Source of the DNA: Haloarchaeobius litoreus
Lineage (GTDB): Archaea; Halobacteriota; Halobacteria; Halobacteriales; Natrialbaceae
DNA: 64,000 nt
Reading direction: 5' to 3'
Assembly (NCBI RefSeq): GCF_024495425.1
Contig: NZ_JANHJR010000004.1
Span: 124,001 to 188,000, forward strand
The notes beneath the pieces were generated by a model that had not been told where the DNA came from, ran no database searches, and worked only from the letters and a program-made list of their open reading frames with translations. How positions within the stretch are numbered: the first letter of the stretch is position 1; every line of letters begins with the position of its first letter. The translations under genes were made by a program, and so were the position numbers. Of the stretch, positions 50,188 through 59,188 are shown piece after piece.

Positions 50188-51819
50188 TCAGACAGGATCC
50201 AGACCGTACCTCTCGATGATTTTCTGCCGGTCGATCTTTCCGAGTGTCGTCAACGGCAGCTCGTCCTCGACCGTGTACTCGACCGGCTGTTTGTAGTCCG
50301 CGAGCTCCTCCTCGCCGTACTCCTCGAGATCTGCTGTCGTGAGACTACTGCCGGGAGTTCGGAGGACGAACGCGTGGCCCGCCTCACCCCAGGTGTCGTT
50401 CTCGACACCGATCACCATCGCCTGCTCGACCGCCTCGTGGTCGGTCAGTACCCCCTCTACCTCGGGTGGGTACACGTTGTACCCACCTGAGATGTACATG
50501 TTCTTCTTGCGTCCTCGCAATCGAACGTGCCCGTCGTCGTCGACGAACCCGAGGTCGCCAGTTCGAACCCACTCCTCCTCGACGAACGCCTCCTGCGTCT
50601 GCTCGGGGGTCAGGAAGCGATCCATCACGCCATCGCCACGGACCACGATCTCTCCCGTCTCCCCCGCCGGAAGGAGCTCCTCGTCCTCGATCGTGCGAAC
50701 ATCGAACCCCGGGAACGGCTTCCCGACCGTCTCGGTCAGCTCGGAGACCGGTGTCCCGAGCTCGGTGAGGGTCACGAACCCAGCCGTCTCCGTGAGCCCC
50801 CAGCCAGTGACGGCATGCTCTGCTGCCTGTGCCATCCCAGCCAGGATGTCCTCAGAGGGTGCCTGTCCTGCAACCACCGCCACGTCGAGCGACGAGAGGT
50901 CGGTTCCAGCGAAGTCGTCGTGGTTGAACAGCATCCCCCACATCGCGGGGACGTTCCCCACCATCGAGATCGATCGTGATTCGATCAACCGGAGTGCGAC
51001 TCCTGGGTCGAAGGCGTCGAGGAACACGACGTCCGCACCACCGACGACCGCACTGCCCATGAGTTCGGTCGCCCCGCCGACGTGGTCGGTCGGTAGGTGG
51101 ACGAGCACCGTATCCGAATCGTCGATACCCCAGACCGACGAGATAGCTGTTCCCTGGAAGACGACGTTTCGGTGAGAGAGTACTGCTCCCTTCGGGTCGC
51201 CAGTCGTCCCGCTCGTGAACACGACCAGCAGCCCGGCATCCGGGTCCGTACAGCCGGTTGAGTCGTCCGTGTTCGGCGTGCCGTCGGGGTTCGCTGCCGT
51301 CCATTCGTATGCACCCGCTTTCGGGAGGGCGGCATGATAGTCGTCACCCAGCCAGTGGGTTGACTCGATGTCATCGAACGCAGGCACTTCCTCGAGGATC
51401 GCCTTGAAATCCGTGTCACGGAACTGGCCGGCGCCGACGAACGCGACAGGTTCGGTCGATGAGAGGACGTGCTGGTGGTCTCCGGGCTTGCCTCGAAGGT
51501 CGAGTGGCACGAGTGTCGCACCGAGCTTCGCCACCGCGAAGTACAGCTCGGCGAACGGTGCCGACGGTGGGAACAGGGTCGCCACGAACTCTCCGGATTC
51601 CACACCGTCCGCGGCGAGCTGCGAAGCGAGCCGACCCGCAGCGTCGTTCAATTCTCCCCAGGTCGCGGCTGTTTCTGAGGCCTCTACCAGTCCCAGGGGC
51701 GAATACGTGTACGCCCTCGTATCCGGTTTCGTGGCTGCTCGATGTTCGAGATACCACTGAAAGAGCCCTGTGTGCGGTTCGTCACGGTCGTACTCGTGTT
51801 CGTATGCAGTCTCAGTCAT
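50188..51819 (-). CDS. acyl-CoA synthetase (AMP-forming)
   Basis: A 543-aa ANL-superfamily enzyme with the P-loop LLVVFTSGTTGDPKGAVLSH, the A5 motif GWGLTETAG, the A7 motif RTGDLGFVDDDGHVRLRGRK and the C-terminal PLTTLGKIDRQKI lysine motif. It activates a carboxylic acid to an acyl-CoA with ATP. The MaoC gene overlaps its start by 8 bp, so hydratase, ligase and possibly the amidase form an operon for a short or medium-chain carboxylate. The acid is not predictable. Confidence 0.92.
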   Translation of the reverse strand: MTETAYEHEYDRDEPHTGLFQWYLEHRAATKPDTRAYTYSPLGLVEASETAATWGELNDAAGRLASQLAADGVESGEFVATLFPPSAPFAELYFAVAKLGATLVPLDLRGKPGDHQHVLSSTEPVAFVGAGQFRDTDFKAILEEVPAFDDIESTHWLGDDYHAALPKAGAYEWTAANPDGTPNTDDSTGCTDPDAGLLVVFTSGTTGDPKGAVLSHRNVVFQGTAISSVWGIDDSDTVLVHLPTDHVGGATELMGSAVVGGADVVFLDAFDPGVALRLIESRSISMVGNVPAMWGMLFNHDDFAGTDLSSLDVAVVAGQAPSEDILAGMAQAAEHAVTGWGLTETAGFVTLTELGTPVSELTETVGKPFPGFDVRTIEDEELLPAGETGEIVVRGDGVMDRFLTPEQTQEAFVEEEWVRTGDLGFVDDDGHVRLRGRKKNMYISGGYNVYPPEVEGVLTDHEAVEQAMVIGVENDTWGEAGHAFVLRTPGSSLTTADLEEYGEEELADYKQPVEYTVEDELPLTTLGKIDRQKIIERYGLDPV

Positions 51820-52297
51820 GCGTCTCTCGTGCGTCCTCGGTGATCATCAGCAGGTTCGTCCGATACTCGACCACGGTCGCACCGTCCTGATTCTTCCCCT
51901 CCACGCCGAGCGTCACGACACCACTGTGGTCATCTCGTGGCGTCTTCTCCAGCACCTCCACCTCGAAGTGAACCGTATCGTCGATGAAGACGGGTCGATG
52001 GAACTGAATCGCTTCCATCCCCGCATTCGCTCGAATCCCCGTCGGTTCGTTCGAGTACAGCAACCCCTCTGCGAGCCCGAGCAGGAACGTCCCCTGCACC
52101 ACGCGCTCACCGTACTGCGTCTCTTCCGCGAACTCCCGGTCGGTATGGATCGGTAGCCAACAGCCGGTCGCGTTGGCGTAATTCACCACATCGCTTTCTG
52201 TCACTGTCCGCCCTATCGTTTCCACCGTGTCGCCAACCTGAACGTTGTCGTAGAACCCTTCTAGCACGCTCTCTCCACTCGACTCTGAAACCTTCAC
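51812..52297 (-). CDS. MaoC-like hot-dog hydratase
   Basis: A 161-aa protein from the GTG at 52295-52297 (a later GTG near 52267 is possible). The MaoC motif is IHTDREFAEETQYGERVVQG then TFLLGLAEGL, where the Asp and His of the (R)-hydratase 2 motif (D-x4-H) are partly changed: LPIHTD keeps the His. The family hydrates trans-2-enoyl-CoA. It overlaps the synthetase gene and is likely its partner. Note the unrelated MaoC fossil at 17.4 kb. Confidence 0.85.
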   Translation of the reverse strand: MKVSESSGESVLEGFYDNVQVGDTVETIGRTVTESDVVNYANATGCWLPIHTDREFAEETQYGERVVQGTFLLGLAEGLLYSNEPTGIRANAGMEAIQFHRPVFIDDTVHFEVEVLEKTPRDDHSGVVTLGVEGKNQDGATVVEYRTNLLMITEDARETHD

Positions 52298-52571
52298 TAT
52301 TACTCTCAACTTTGCACGTGGTTGTAAACGGCCTCGGCTGTCGCCAAACCGATGCCGAGTTGTCGTTCGACTACCTGCGAGAGCACAGTACGGAGACGAC
52401 CACCACGGGTGGAACGCGCTCGACCACGGCACCGACAGCACGTTTAGCCAATCGTACTGCTTCTCGCGTGAAGCGGGAGACCTTCGATATGGACATCGGC
52501 GGCCCCCGCTTCATCGTTCTAGTTCCACCGGTCGAAGCCGACGCCGCCTAGAGATTCACCGGCGCCGTCCA
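52298..52571. other. upstream region of the MaoC operon
   Basis: About 270 bp. The left part should contain the promoter of the MaoC gene on the reverse strand. The plus strand has an open frame to 52551 with no recognisable family and Thr/Arg-rich composition; it is not supported. Confidence 0.3.
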
Positions 52572-52640
52572 TTCCGTGAACTCGTGTTGAAGTGTCCCGT
52601 CAGAAATGTCGAACTCTCACTTACCGGCCCAAACGCATGA
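52572..52640 (+). mobile_element. C-terminal tail of an IS5-family transposase (fossil)
   Basis: The plus strand reads FRELVLKCPVRNVELSLTGP then NA and a stop. FRELVLK.AVRN.E.. is the usual last helix of ISH1-like IS5 transposases. Nothing upstream matches the catalytic domain, so only about 70 bp of an old element remain. Marks a deletion edge just before the dehydrogenase gene. Confidence 0.55.
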
Positions 52641-52772
52641 ACTCGGGCGTCAGAACAATGCCCGTTTGCTGGGGTGAAATTGCGCATTTCCAAGCATAAG
52701 GCTGCCGTACTTCCGCGTTTCTCGAAACGAGGTGTGAATAACAAAGCCACACGCGAGGAAAGCGTGTTTTGC

Positions 52773-54932
52773 ATGAAAGACCCGACAGAAATCGGCGGTT
52801 CGTGGCCGGAGAAAGGGGGTGAAGCGGGCGGGGGAGGCGAGTCGAGCGACGAAGACCTGGAGGCCTCGCGGAGACACGTCCTGCGAGGGGTCGGTTTCGC
52901 CGGCGTCGGGCTCGGCCTCGGTGGGTTCGCCACCCGTCAGCAGGAGACGATCCGCTTCGGGGGCGAGGTACAGGCCTGGCGTGGACGGGAGCCCCCGTCC
53001 ATCTCCGGTCAGGAGAACCCGACGCTGTCGCTCCAGGCCGGCATGCAGTACGCCGTGACCTGGGAGAACCTCGACGGGCTCCCCCACAACTTCGTCATCC
53101 AGAACCAGGCGGGCGAACAGATGGTGCGCTCCGAGATCATCACCGAGCAGGGGGCGACGCAGACCGTGACATTCACGGCGAGCCCGGAGATGACGACCTA
53201 CCTGTGCGAGGTGCACCCGAACACGATGGTCGGGACCGTGAACGTGAGCGGGAGCGGGGGGGACCAGACGACCACGCAGGAGACGACGACGACCACGCAG
53301 GAACAGGACGGCGCCGGCTACTTCGAACAGGGACCGGAGGTCGGCGTCCAGGTCGTCGCACAGGGGATGACCGCGCCCACGGACCACGCGATACCCGGGG
53401 ACGGGAGCGGCCGGCAGTTCGTCACCGACCAGACGGGCGAGGTGTGGGTCGTCACCGAGAACGGCCGGGAGCAGATGCCGTTCATCGACGTCTCCGACCG
53501 CATGGTCACCCTCGGCGAGTTCAACGGGTCGTACGCCAACCCGAACCAGGCGTACGACGAACGCGGACTGCTCGGCATCGAGTTCCACCCCTCGTTCGCG
53601 GAGAACCGGAAGTTCTACCTCCACTACAGTGCGCCGCCGAACGAACAGACGCCAGACGGGTGGGACCACGTCGAGGTCGTCTCCGAGTTCACCGCGTCCA
53701 CGGACCTCACTACGGGCAACCCGGAGTCGGAGCGCATCCTCCTCCAGTTCCAGAAACCCCAGTACAACCACGACGGTGGCCCCATCGCGTTCGGCCCCGA
53801 CGGTTACCTCTACGTCCCCATGGGTGACGGCGGCGGCGCCGACGACGACATGTACGGCCACGTTCCCGACTGGTACGACCGGAACGCCGGCGGGAACGGT
53901 CAGGACGTGACGCAGAACCTCCTCGGCGACGTCGTCCGCATCGACGTCGATGCCACCGAAGGGGACCGTCCGTACGGCATCCCGGACGACAACCCCTTCG
54001 TCGGCACCGACGGACTGGACGAGATATACGCGTACGGCTTCCGCAACCCGTTCGGCATCTCCTTCGACAGCCAGGGTAACCTGTTCGTCGCGGACGCTGG
54101 CCAGAACCTCTTCGAGGAGGTCGACGTCGTCGAGCGCGGCGGGAACTACGGCTGGAACGTCAAGGAGGGCACGCACTGCTTCAGCACCGAGAACCCGAGT
54201 GACCCGATGGCGATCACGGACTGTCCGTCGAACGAACCGAACAGCGGCCCCTACGACGGTAGTCCCCTCATCGACCCGGTGATAGAGTTCCCGCACACGT
54301 ACGAGGGCGAGAGCGTCGGCATCACCGTCATCGGTGGCCACCGGTACGAGGCCACGACGATCCCCGAACTCCAGGGCAAGTACGTGTTCGGAATCTGGAC
54401 GTCAGACCCCGCGCGGAGCGAGCCGAACGGCCGCGTGCTGGCCGCGACCCCGCCCGAGAACTTCGGCGGATCGGGGGGCACCACGACCACGACCGGGACG
54501 GCGACCGGCGCAACGACTCCTGGAACCACGACCCAGGGGACGGGTGGTGACGGCGCCGGGAACGCCGAGCTCTGGCCCGTGCAGGAACTGGCCATCCAGG
54601 GCGGGTTCGACTACTTCGTCCGCATGTTCGGACAGGGCCCGGACGGTGACGTGTACGTCCTCGCGAACAAGCGCGGCGCCCCCGAGGGCGACACCGGCGC
54701 CCTCCTCCGCCTCGTCCCGCCCGGCGACGACGGGACCACGACGACCGGGAACGCGACCACGACGGGGGCCGGCGGCGGAACCACGCCCTCCGAAGCCACG
54801 AACGGCGGCGGCGGCGGTGCCGAGACAACGACGACGGGGGCCACCCCGGGACCGGGCGTCCTCCTGTCCGCGGCGGCCATCCTCGGCGGCCTCGGAGTCG
54901 CAGCGAAACGGCGTCTCGAGGACGACGACTGA
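52773..54932 (+). CDS. cupredoxin fused to PQQ-type glucose/sorbosone dehydrogenase
   Basis: A 719-aa exported protein from ATG 52773 (52674 is open but has no signal). A Tat motif (ASRRHVLRGVGFAGVG) comes after a 30-residue lead. A blue-copper-like domain follows, with LPHNFVI and TYLCEVHPNTM, giving His, Cys, His and Met ligands. After a Thr linker is the six-bladed GSDH domain: ERGLLGIEFHPSF, GPIAFGPDGYLYVPMGDGGG, QNLLGDVVRIDVD and YGFRNPFGISFD. A Thr/Gly-rich spacer interrupts the last blade, and the C-terminus TPGPGVLLSAAAILGGLGVA then AKRR resembles a PGF-CTERM anchor. It probably oxidises a sugar aldehyde outside the cell and passes electrons to the copper site. Confidence 0.88.
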   Translation: MKDPTEIGGSWPEKGGEAGGGGESSDEDLEASRRHVLRGVGFAGVGLGLGGFATRQQETIRFGGEVQAWRGREPPSISGQENPTLSLQAGMQYAVTWENLDGLPHNFVIQNQAGEQMVRSEIITEQGATQTVTFTASPEMTTYLCEVHPNTMVGTVNVSGSGGDQTTTQETTTTTQEQDGAGYFEQGPEVGVQVVAQGMTAPTDHAIPGDGSGRQFVTDQTGEVWVVTENGREQMPFIDVSDRMVTLGEFNGSYANPNQAYDERGLLGIEFHPSFAENRKFYLHYSAPPNEQTPDGWDHVEVVSEFTASTDLTTGNPESERILLQFQKPQYNHDGGPIAFGPDGYLYVPMGDGGGADDDMYGHVPDWYDRNAGGNGQDVTQNLLGDVVRIDVDATEGDRPYGIPDDNPFVGTDGLDEIYAYGFRNPFGISFDSQGNLFVADAGQNLFEEVDVVERGGNYGWNVKEGTHCFSTENPSDPMAITDCPSNEPNSGPYDGSPLIDPVIEFPHTYEGESVGITVIGGHRYEATTIPELQGKYVFGIWTSDPARSEPNGRVLAATPPENFGGSGGTTTTTGTATGATTPGTTTQGTGGDGAGNAELWPVQELAIQGGFDYFVRMFGQGPDGDVYVLANKRGAPEGDTGALLRLVPPGDDGTTTTGNATTTGAGGGTTPSEATNGGGGGAETTTTGATPGPGVLLSAAAILGGLGVAAKRRLEDDD

Positions 54933-55057
54933 CACCGACCGCGGCCGCCCGCCACCCGAACCCGGCCGTCCGTCCTGCGTTCCGATTCTCTGTGCCTCGT
55001 TGCCCGTTCGGTCCGCCAGCAGATACTCCCGGGTTCCGCCCCAACGGTCCCGACGAG

Positions 55058-55440
55058 ATGGTCCCTCCTGCCGAGGTCAGGAACCTCCACCAGGTGACGC
55101 CGGACGTGAAGCAGTTCCGACTCGTCGCTGACGACCACGAGTTCCCGTTCGAGCCGGGTCAGCACACGATGGTTCGCTTCGAGAACGACGGCGAAGAGGA
55201 GACACGCCCCGATACCGCTATCAACCGGCCGGAAACAGACGAACTCGTGCTCGCCATCAAGCGCTACGAGGACGGGACCACTTCCATCCACCGCCGGTCG
55301 CCAGCCGCACCGACGCGGAGGATGCTCAGTGGCCGGCGGTCACCGTGGTGTGAGTTGGCTCGTCTTCGATCGCAGAGAGGAGCACATCGAGACACTGTGG
55401 GACGAGCAGTAGATCGAGGACCTGCCTGACTATGGGGTAG
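55058..55440 (+). pseudogene. flavin oxidoreductase (ferredoxin-NADP reductase type) with internal deletion
   Basis: From ATG 55058 the frame reads MVPPAEVRNLHQVTPDVKQF and FEPGQHTMVRFEND, the FAD-binding barrel of FNR-like enzymes, up to DELVLAIKRYEDGTTS. It then jumps into unrelated Arg-rich sequence. In another frame the end reads FDRREEHIETLWDEQ then a stop, which looks like a protein C-terminus. The NAD-binding half is missing, so this is a deleted gene. Confidence 0.6.
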
Positions 55441-55610
55441 GTGGATGCAGCAGCGATCCTATCTTACCCCGCCGAGAGGGTGTCATCCAAAGATTCACAC
55501 ACTCGTTCCAGTTCTCTCATTTCGGTCAATACAGAGGAGAAACAGAACAATCGGCCAACCGGAAAACCGGCAACCAGAAGAAGTTTACCACCATATCCGA
55601 TAACTCCCCC

Positions 55611-55985
55611 ATGAATCGGCGTGGTTTTCTGGAACTTGGAGTCGGTGTGACTATGCTCGGGCTCAGCGGGTGTCTCAGCGGAGACCCGCCCGAACTTCGC
55701 GTCAAGAATATGTCGGAGAGAAATCATAACGTTCACGTCCGGGTCAGCCAACAGAACGAGGAACTCCTTTCTAGGTCATTCTCAGTCCCGTCAAAAGCAG
55801 ATAGCGAGGAGCAAGGAACCGTCGAAGACGTCTATCCGGGGCCGGGAACCTATACGATTACCGGGGAAATAGCAGGCGGCGTAACGAAAACTGAGGAAAT
55901 CGAACTCGCCGAAGACGATCGGGTGCTGACACATGTTTTGGTCAACTCGGATGAAACACTCTCTGTTGGACGTATGTCCCCCTGA
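55611..55985 (+). CDS. small predicted lipoprotein
   Basis: A 124-aa protein starting MNRRGFLELGVGVTMLGLSG then C, a Tat-like signal with lipobox LSGC (Cys21). The mature domain (LRVKNMSERNHNVHVRVSQQ; YPGPGTYTITGEIAGG) is beta-rich and similar to other haloarchaeal surface lipoproteins of unknown role. Lower GC than neighbours. A 65-bp repeat begins 8 bp after its stop. Confidence 0.72.
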   Translation: MNRRGFLELGVGVTMLGLSGCLSGDPPELRVKNMSERNHNVHVRVSQQNEELLSRSFSVPSKADSEEQGTVEDVYPGPGTYTITGEIAGGVTKTEEIELAEDDRVLTHVLVNSDETLSVGRMSP

Positions 55986-55993
55986 GAAGTTCA

Positions 55994-56058
55994 CATATAC
56001 GGTATCACGGCTGATGTATTCTCTCCGGGCTGAAATCATCGACCAGAATTGGGAGATA
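55994..56058 (+). repeat. 65-bp direct repeat, copy 1
   Basis: Sequence from catatacggt to gggagata, matching 57777-57841 with three mismatches over 65 bases, in the same orientation and ending abruptly on both sides. It follows directly on the lipoprotein stop. Not an IS end that I recognise; may be the footprint of a duplication or a small non-autonomous element. Confidence 0.85.
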
Positions 56059-56242
56059 AAGGGGATTCACATATCGCTTAGTAATTGAATTATCGGATAA
56101 ATATCAATACTGAAGTGCGGGATACAGGGAGTCTAGTCATTACGGCAACGTTATTCTGTCACTCGATGTTTCACAATTGATAAACTGGGATAAACTGTGG
56201 TTTTTCCCTTTCCCGTGACCTAGTCACCTCTGGTTGATTACC

Positions 56243-56725
56243 ATGGATCGAAGAACATACATCGCGACAGTTGGAGCGACGCTCGCAAGCGTCGGGCTCG
56301 CCGGTTGCAGCGGGCAATCGAACGGAGAGAACGACAATGAGACCGATGAGATTGACGCTAATGACGAACTGGATTGGGAGAACCTCGAAGCCGAACTAGG
56401 AGAAACCCCCGAGAGCGTCGAGCTCGTGGAGAGCTCCCTCGTCGAGACCGATAATGGTGCTGCTGTCATCGGGACCATTCGGAACACCGGGGATAGCCCA
56501 TACTCAGTTCTCGAGGTGGAGGTGACACTGAACGACGGCGACACCCTTCTCGGTGAGTGGATCGACACAAGCGAAGAGGAGATTAATGGCCTCGATGCCG
56601 GTGAAAGCTGGCGGTTCGTCGCAATGTTCGAAAACGAGAACGTCTACGACGCGACCGGATACACGATCAACATTAACGCTGACGTCGAGAACGCCGAGGG
56701 CGACGGCACCGGGAACAATAGCTGA
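56243..56725 (+). CDS. FxLYD-type predicted lipoprotein
   Basis: A 160-aa protein from ATG 56243 (MDRRTYIATVGATLASVGLA then GC), with Tat-like signal and lipobox LAGC. After an acidic linker the domain reads AVIGTIRNTGDSPYSVLEVE, TLLGEWIDTSEEEINGLDAG and ESWRFVAMFENE, the FxLYD beta-sandwich pattern. Such proteins sit on the outer face of the membrane; the ligand is unknown. It lies between the two 65-bp repeat copies. Confidence 0.8.
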   Translation: MDRRTYIATVGATLASVGLAGCSGQSNGENDNETDEIDANDELDWENLEAELGETPESVELVESSLVETDNGAAVIGTIRNTGDSPYSVLEVEVTLNDGDTLLGEWIDTSEEEINGLDAGESWRFVAMFENENVYDATGYTININADVENAEGDGTGNNS

Positions 56726-56977
56726 CGATAGCGCGCTCAATAGACCGAACCCCGGGCGAAACTGGAAAGCCAGTTTCAGCCCTCTCTATCCCGAGTAGCT
56801 CACACAGGTCTTCTGACGCGATGTAGGTTGAACAGTGCTCTCCGTCGGTATGTGAAGGAGACTCACGTACCACTTTGTCAGTTGAACTGCTCAACCCCTG
56901 TTAAGAACGCTGTGGAAATGCAGAGGACGACTTCAGCCTGCCCAATCTTTATCTGATAATGAATACATTCGAAGTGT

Positions 56978-57151
56978 ATGCTGGAACAGAAATTCCCACG
57001 TGCTGCTGTGTTCTTTGTGGTCGCGTTCGGCGTCCCGGTTCTCCTTAGTCTGCTCACTGGTGGAAACTTCGATCGGGGCGTCCAGATTGGCGTAGTCATG
57101 GGAATAATATTCGCAGTGATGAGCCAATACTTCGAGCCGGTGCCGAGTTAG
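56978..57151 (+). CDS. 57-aa two-helix membrane protein
   Basis: Short gene with ATG 56978 and TAG 57149-57151. The product starts MLEQKFPRAAVFFVVAFGVP and has helices at about residues 9-27 and 36-49, with GGNFDRG between. Ends QYFEPVPS. The clean hydrophobic pattern, charged ends and termination in a hydrophilic tail support a real microprotein. No family recognised. Confidence 0.55.
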   Translation: MLEQKFPRAAVFFVVAFGVPVLLSLLTGGNFDRGVQIGVVMGIIFAVMSQYFEPVPS

Positions 57152-57388
57152 GTACCTGTTCTGTTATAATTGATATCGGGACTATACTCAGATGTCGGTA
57201 CAAGATACGTACGTTCTATTTCGCACGGCTAGATGGATAGTTGTCTGAACTGGTAGATGTCTCAGTGGTCAATAAGCAGGTCTATGTACCGACTTGTATG
57301 CTCTCAGGTCGACCGATCAGTATAGATGAACGGTCTATCGGTGTGTGTAGGCGAAAATCATATCGGTGATAAGAGAGAAAATAGCTGT

Positions 57389-57724
57389 ATGAATGTATCG
57401 AGAGATTCCATTGCGCGTGGAATTTCTGGTGCTGTCGTCACCGCGTTTCTCGGTGTGTTAAGCTGGTATCTGTTCCAACCCGGATACAGCTGGATGCGTG
57501 GCGTGTTATTCGTAGCTCTCGGGGGGCTCGCTGTCGTCGGTATAGCCGGGGTTTGGCATCGGCGAACGCAACTGGTCGCTGGCAGCGTCGCAGGATTGCT
57601 CCTATTGACTGTCTCCTTAGCTGGCACCCTCTGGATGTTTATCCTCCCTGTAATTGTTGTACTTGCAGCCGCGAACCTCGTCAAGTCGAAGCAAGAGCGG
57701 CCAACAACCCCCTCCATCAGATAG
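57389..57724 (+). CDS. small membrane protein, unknown
   Basis: A 111-aa protein; ATG 57389 (MNVSRDSIARGISGAVVTAF) is preferred to an open ATG at 57326 because the added residues are polar and unconserved-looking. Three to four helices (about residues 10-27, 34-50, 59-95). No conserved polar motif. It lies between the two repeat copies with the FxLYD lipoprotein, suggesting one mobile or duplicated block. Confidence 0.6.
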   Translation: MNVSRDSIARGISGAVVTAFLGVLSWYLFQPGYSWMRGVLFVALGGLAVVGIAGVWHRRTQLVAGSVAGLLLLTVSLAGTLWMFILPVIVVLAAANLVKSKQERPTTPSIR

Positions 57725-57776
57725 GGATTCCCCGGTAGTAGCTAGATACGTGGGTAAGTACAAACCGGTTGATTTG

Positions 57777-57841
57777 CATATACGGTGTCACGGCTGATGT
57801 ATTCTCTCCAGGCTGAAATCATCGACCAAAATTGGGAGATA
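57777..57841 (+). repeat. 65-bp direct repeat, copy 2
   Basis: Second copy of the repeat at 55994-56058, same orientation, three mismatches. It starts about 50 bp after the stop of the membrane gene, as copy 1 follows a lipoprotein gene. The interval between the copies is 1.7 kb and carries three small genes. Confidence 0.85.
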
Positions 57842-57928
57842 CAGATCAGCTACAAATAGCTCACTGTCGGTTGTGGAACTCGTGAAAGATCTCGACCGTA
57901 AAAGGGAGAGACACCCCGATCTCGCGGT

Positions 57929-59035
57929 TCACACGGACGATTCTGGGCGCTCGCCGAGGGTGACGGTCACCTGTTGGCGTTCTCCATCCCGGATGATCGT
58001 CAGTGTCACCTCGTCCCCCGGTCGGGTTTCCGTGAGCAGGTAGGAGGCGATGTCTTCGCCGGAGTTGACGGACCGACCGTCGATGCCTACGATAACGTCC
58101 CCACCGACAGGAATCCGGCTCCCGTTCCGGGTGACGGTATCGGTCGTTCCCTGGAGAACGTCGCTCGTGGGACCGCCCTCCATAACGTTGTGGACGTAGA
58201 GACCGCTGGTGACGTCGAGGTCGTTCGACTCGACGAGTCCGGGCGTGAGGGGGGCGGTACTGACGCCGAGGAACGAGTGGTTGTACTCGCCGGTGTCAAT
58301 CAGTTCTGGCACGACCCGATCGACGAGATTCGGGGAAATTGCGAAGCCGACGTTGTCTGCACGATCCGCGGCGATGCCAGCGCTATTGACACCGACGACG
58401 GTCCCGTCGCACCGAATGAGCGGGCCACCGCTGTTGCCGGGGTTAATCGGCGCGTCAGTCTGGACCACATCCGGGATCGTGAACCCGCTATTTGTCGGCA
58501 TGGAGCGGTTGAGCCCGCTCACGATTCCGTGCGTGATGGTCTCTTCTAATCCGAAAGGGTTGCCGATCGCGACCACTTTGCTCCCCGGTTCCGGCGGTGT
58601 GTCCGCCACGGAGAGCGCCTCGACGTAGCCGGGGGTTTCGCTCACCCGAACGACCGCCAGATCGGTGGAACGATCTCGTCCGACGACCGTCCCGAGCTCC
58701 GATTCCTCCCGGGTGAATCCAACGATGACCGACTCGGCCGATCCGACGACGTGTGCGTTGGTGACGATGTAACTCGTCGAGTTATTTTCGGCGGCCTGGT
58801 AGACGAATCCCGAACCCTGGCCGGTGTCCGTCCTGACGGCGACGACGGAATCGATCGCCTGGTCGTACAGGGTACTGTAGTCACACGCAGCGGACCCGTT
58901 CGGTTGGTCCGTCTGTGCGAACCCTGTGTCGTCTGGTGTCGACGCGAGTACGAACCCGGTTGCCGGAGCGACGACCAGGATGAGTACTATGGCGCCGAGA
59001 AGCCAGTGTTTGGAAGACATCATTGAGCGTGTCAT
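57929..59035 (-). CDS. HtrA/DegP-type serine protease with PDZ domain
   Basis: A 368-aa exported protease. ATG 59033-59035 gives a signal or anchor helix (HWLLGAIVLILVVAPATGFV); a frame up to 59164 is rejected. The trypsin-like domain has the full triad: His in VTNAHVVG, Asp in RSTDLAVVRV and Ser in NPGNSGGPLI. A single PDZ domain follows (LTPGLVESNDLDVTSGLYVH; GDVIVGIDGRSVNS). It degrades misfolded exported proteins. No neighbours on its strand. Confidence 0.93.
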   Translation of the reverse strand: MTRSMMSSKHWLLGAIVLILVVAPATGFVLASTPDDTGFAQTDQPNGSAACDYSTLYDQAIDSVVAVRTDTGQGSGFVYQAAENNSTSYIVTNAHVVGSAESVIVGFTREESELGTVVGRDRSTDLAVVRVSETPGYVEALSVADTPPEPGSKVVAIGNPFGLEETITHGIVSGLNRSMPTNSGFTIPDVVQTDAPINPGNSGGPLIRCDGTVVGVNSAGIAADRADNVGFAISPNLVDRVVPELIDTGEYNHSFLGVSTAPLTPGLVESNDLDVTSGLYVHNVMEGGPTSDVLQGTTDTVTRNGSRIPVGGDVIVGIDGRSVNSGEDIASYLLTETRPGDEVTLTIIRDGERQQVTVTLGERPESSV

Positions 59036-59188
59036 ACAACGGTTCTCATTTCTGTGTGAAACTATAACAACCCCCAGAATCACCCACTTAATAATAGTGA
59101 TGAATACAATTACAATACGGCGAATCTGTGGGTACGCGGGCACGGGTGGCCGATACATACGCACAGCTACGTATCGGCTGTTTCACAC
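59036..59188. other. promoter region of the protease gene
   Basis: AT-rich 150 bp upstream of the protease with several TATA-like stretches (for example ttaataatagtgatg around 59087-59101). No gene is visible. Confidence 0.35.

Noticed and set aside
56673-56894. Reverse-strand frame from TTG with TYIASEDLCELLGIERAETG, faintly AbrB-like
   Set aside because: Weak start codon and an Arg-rich end antisense to the FxLYD gene; could be a remnant but not supported enough to list.
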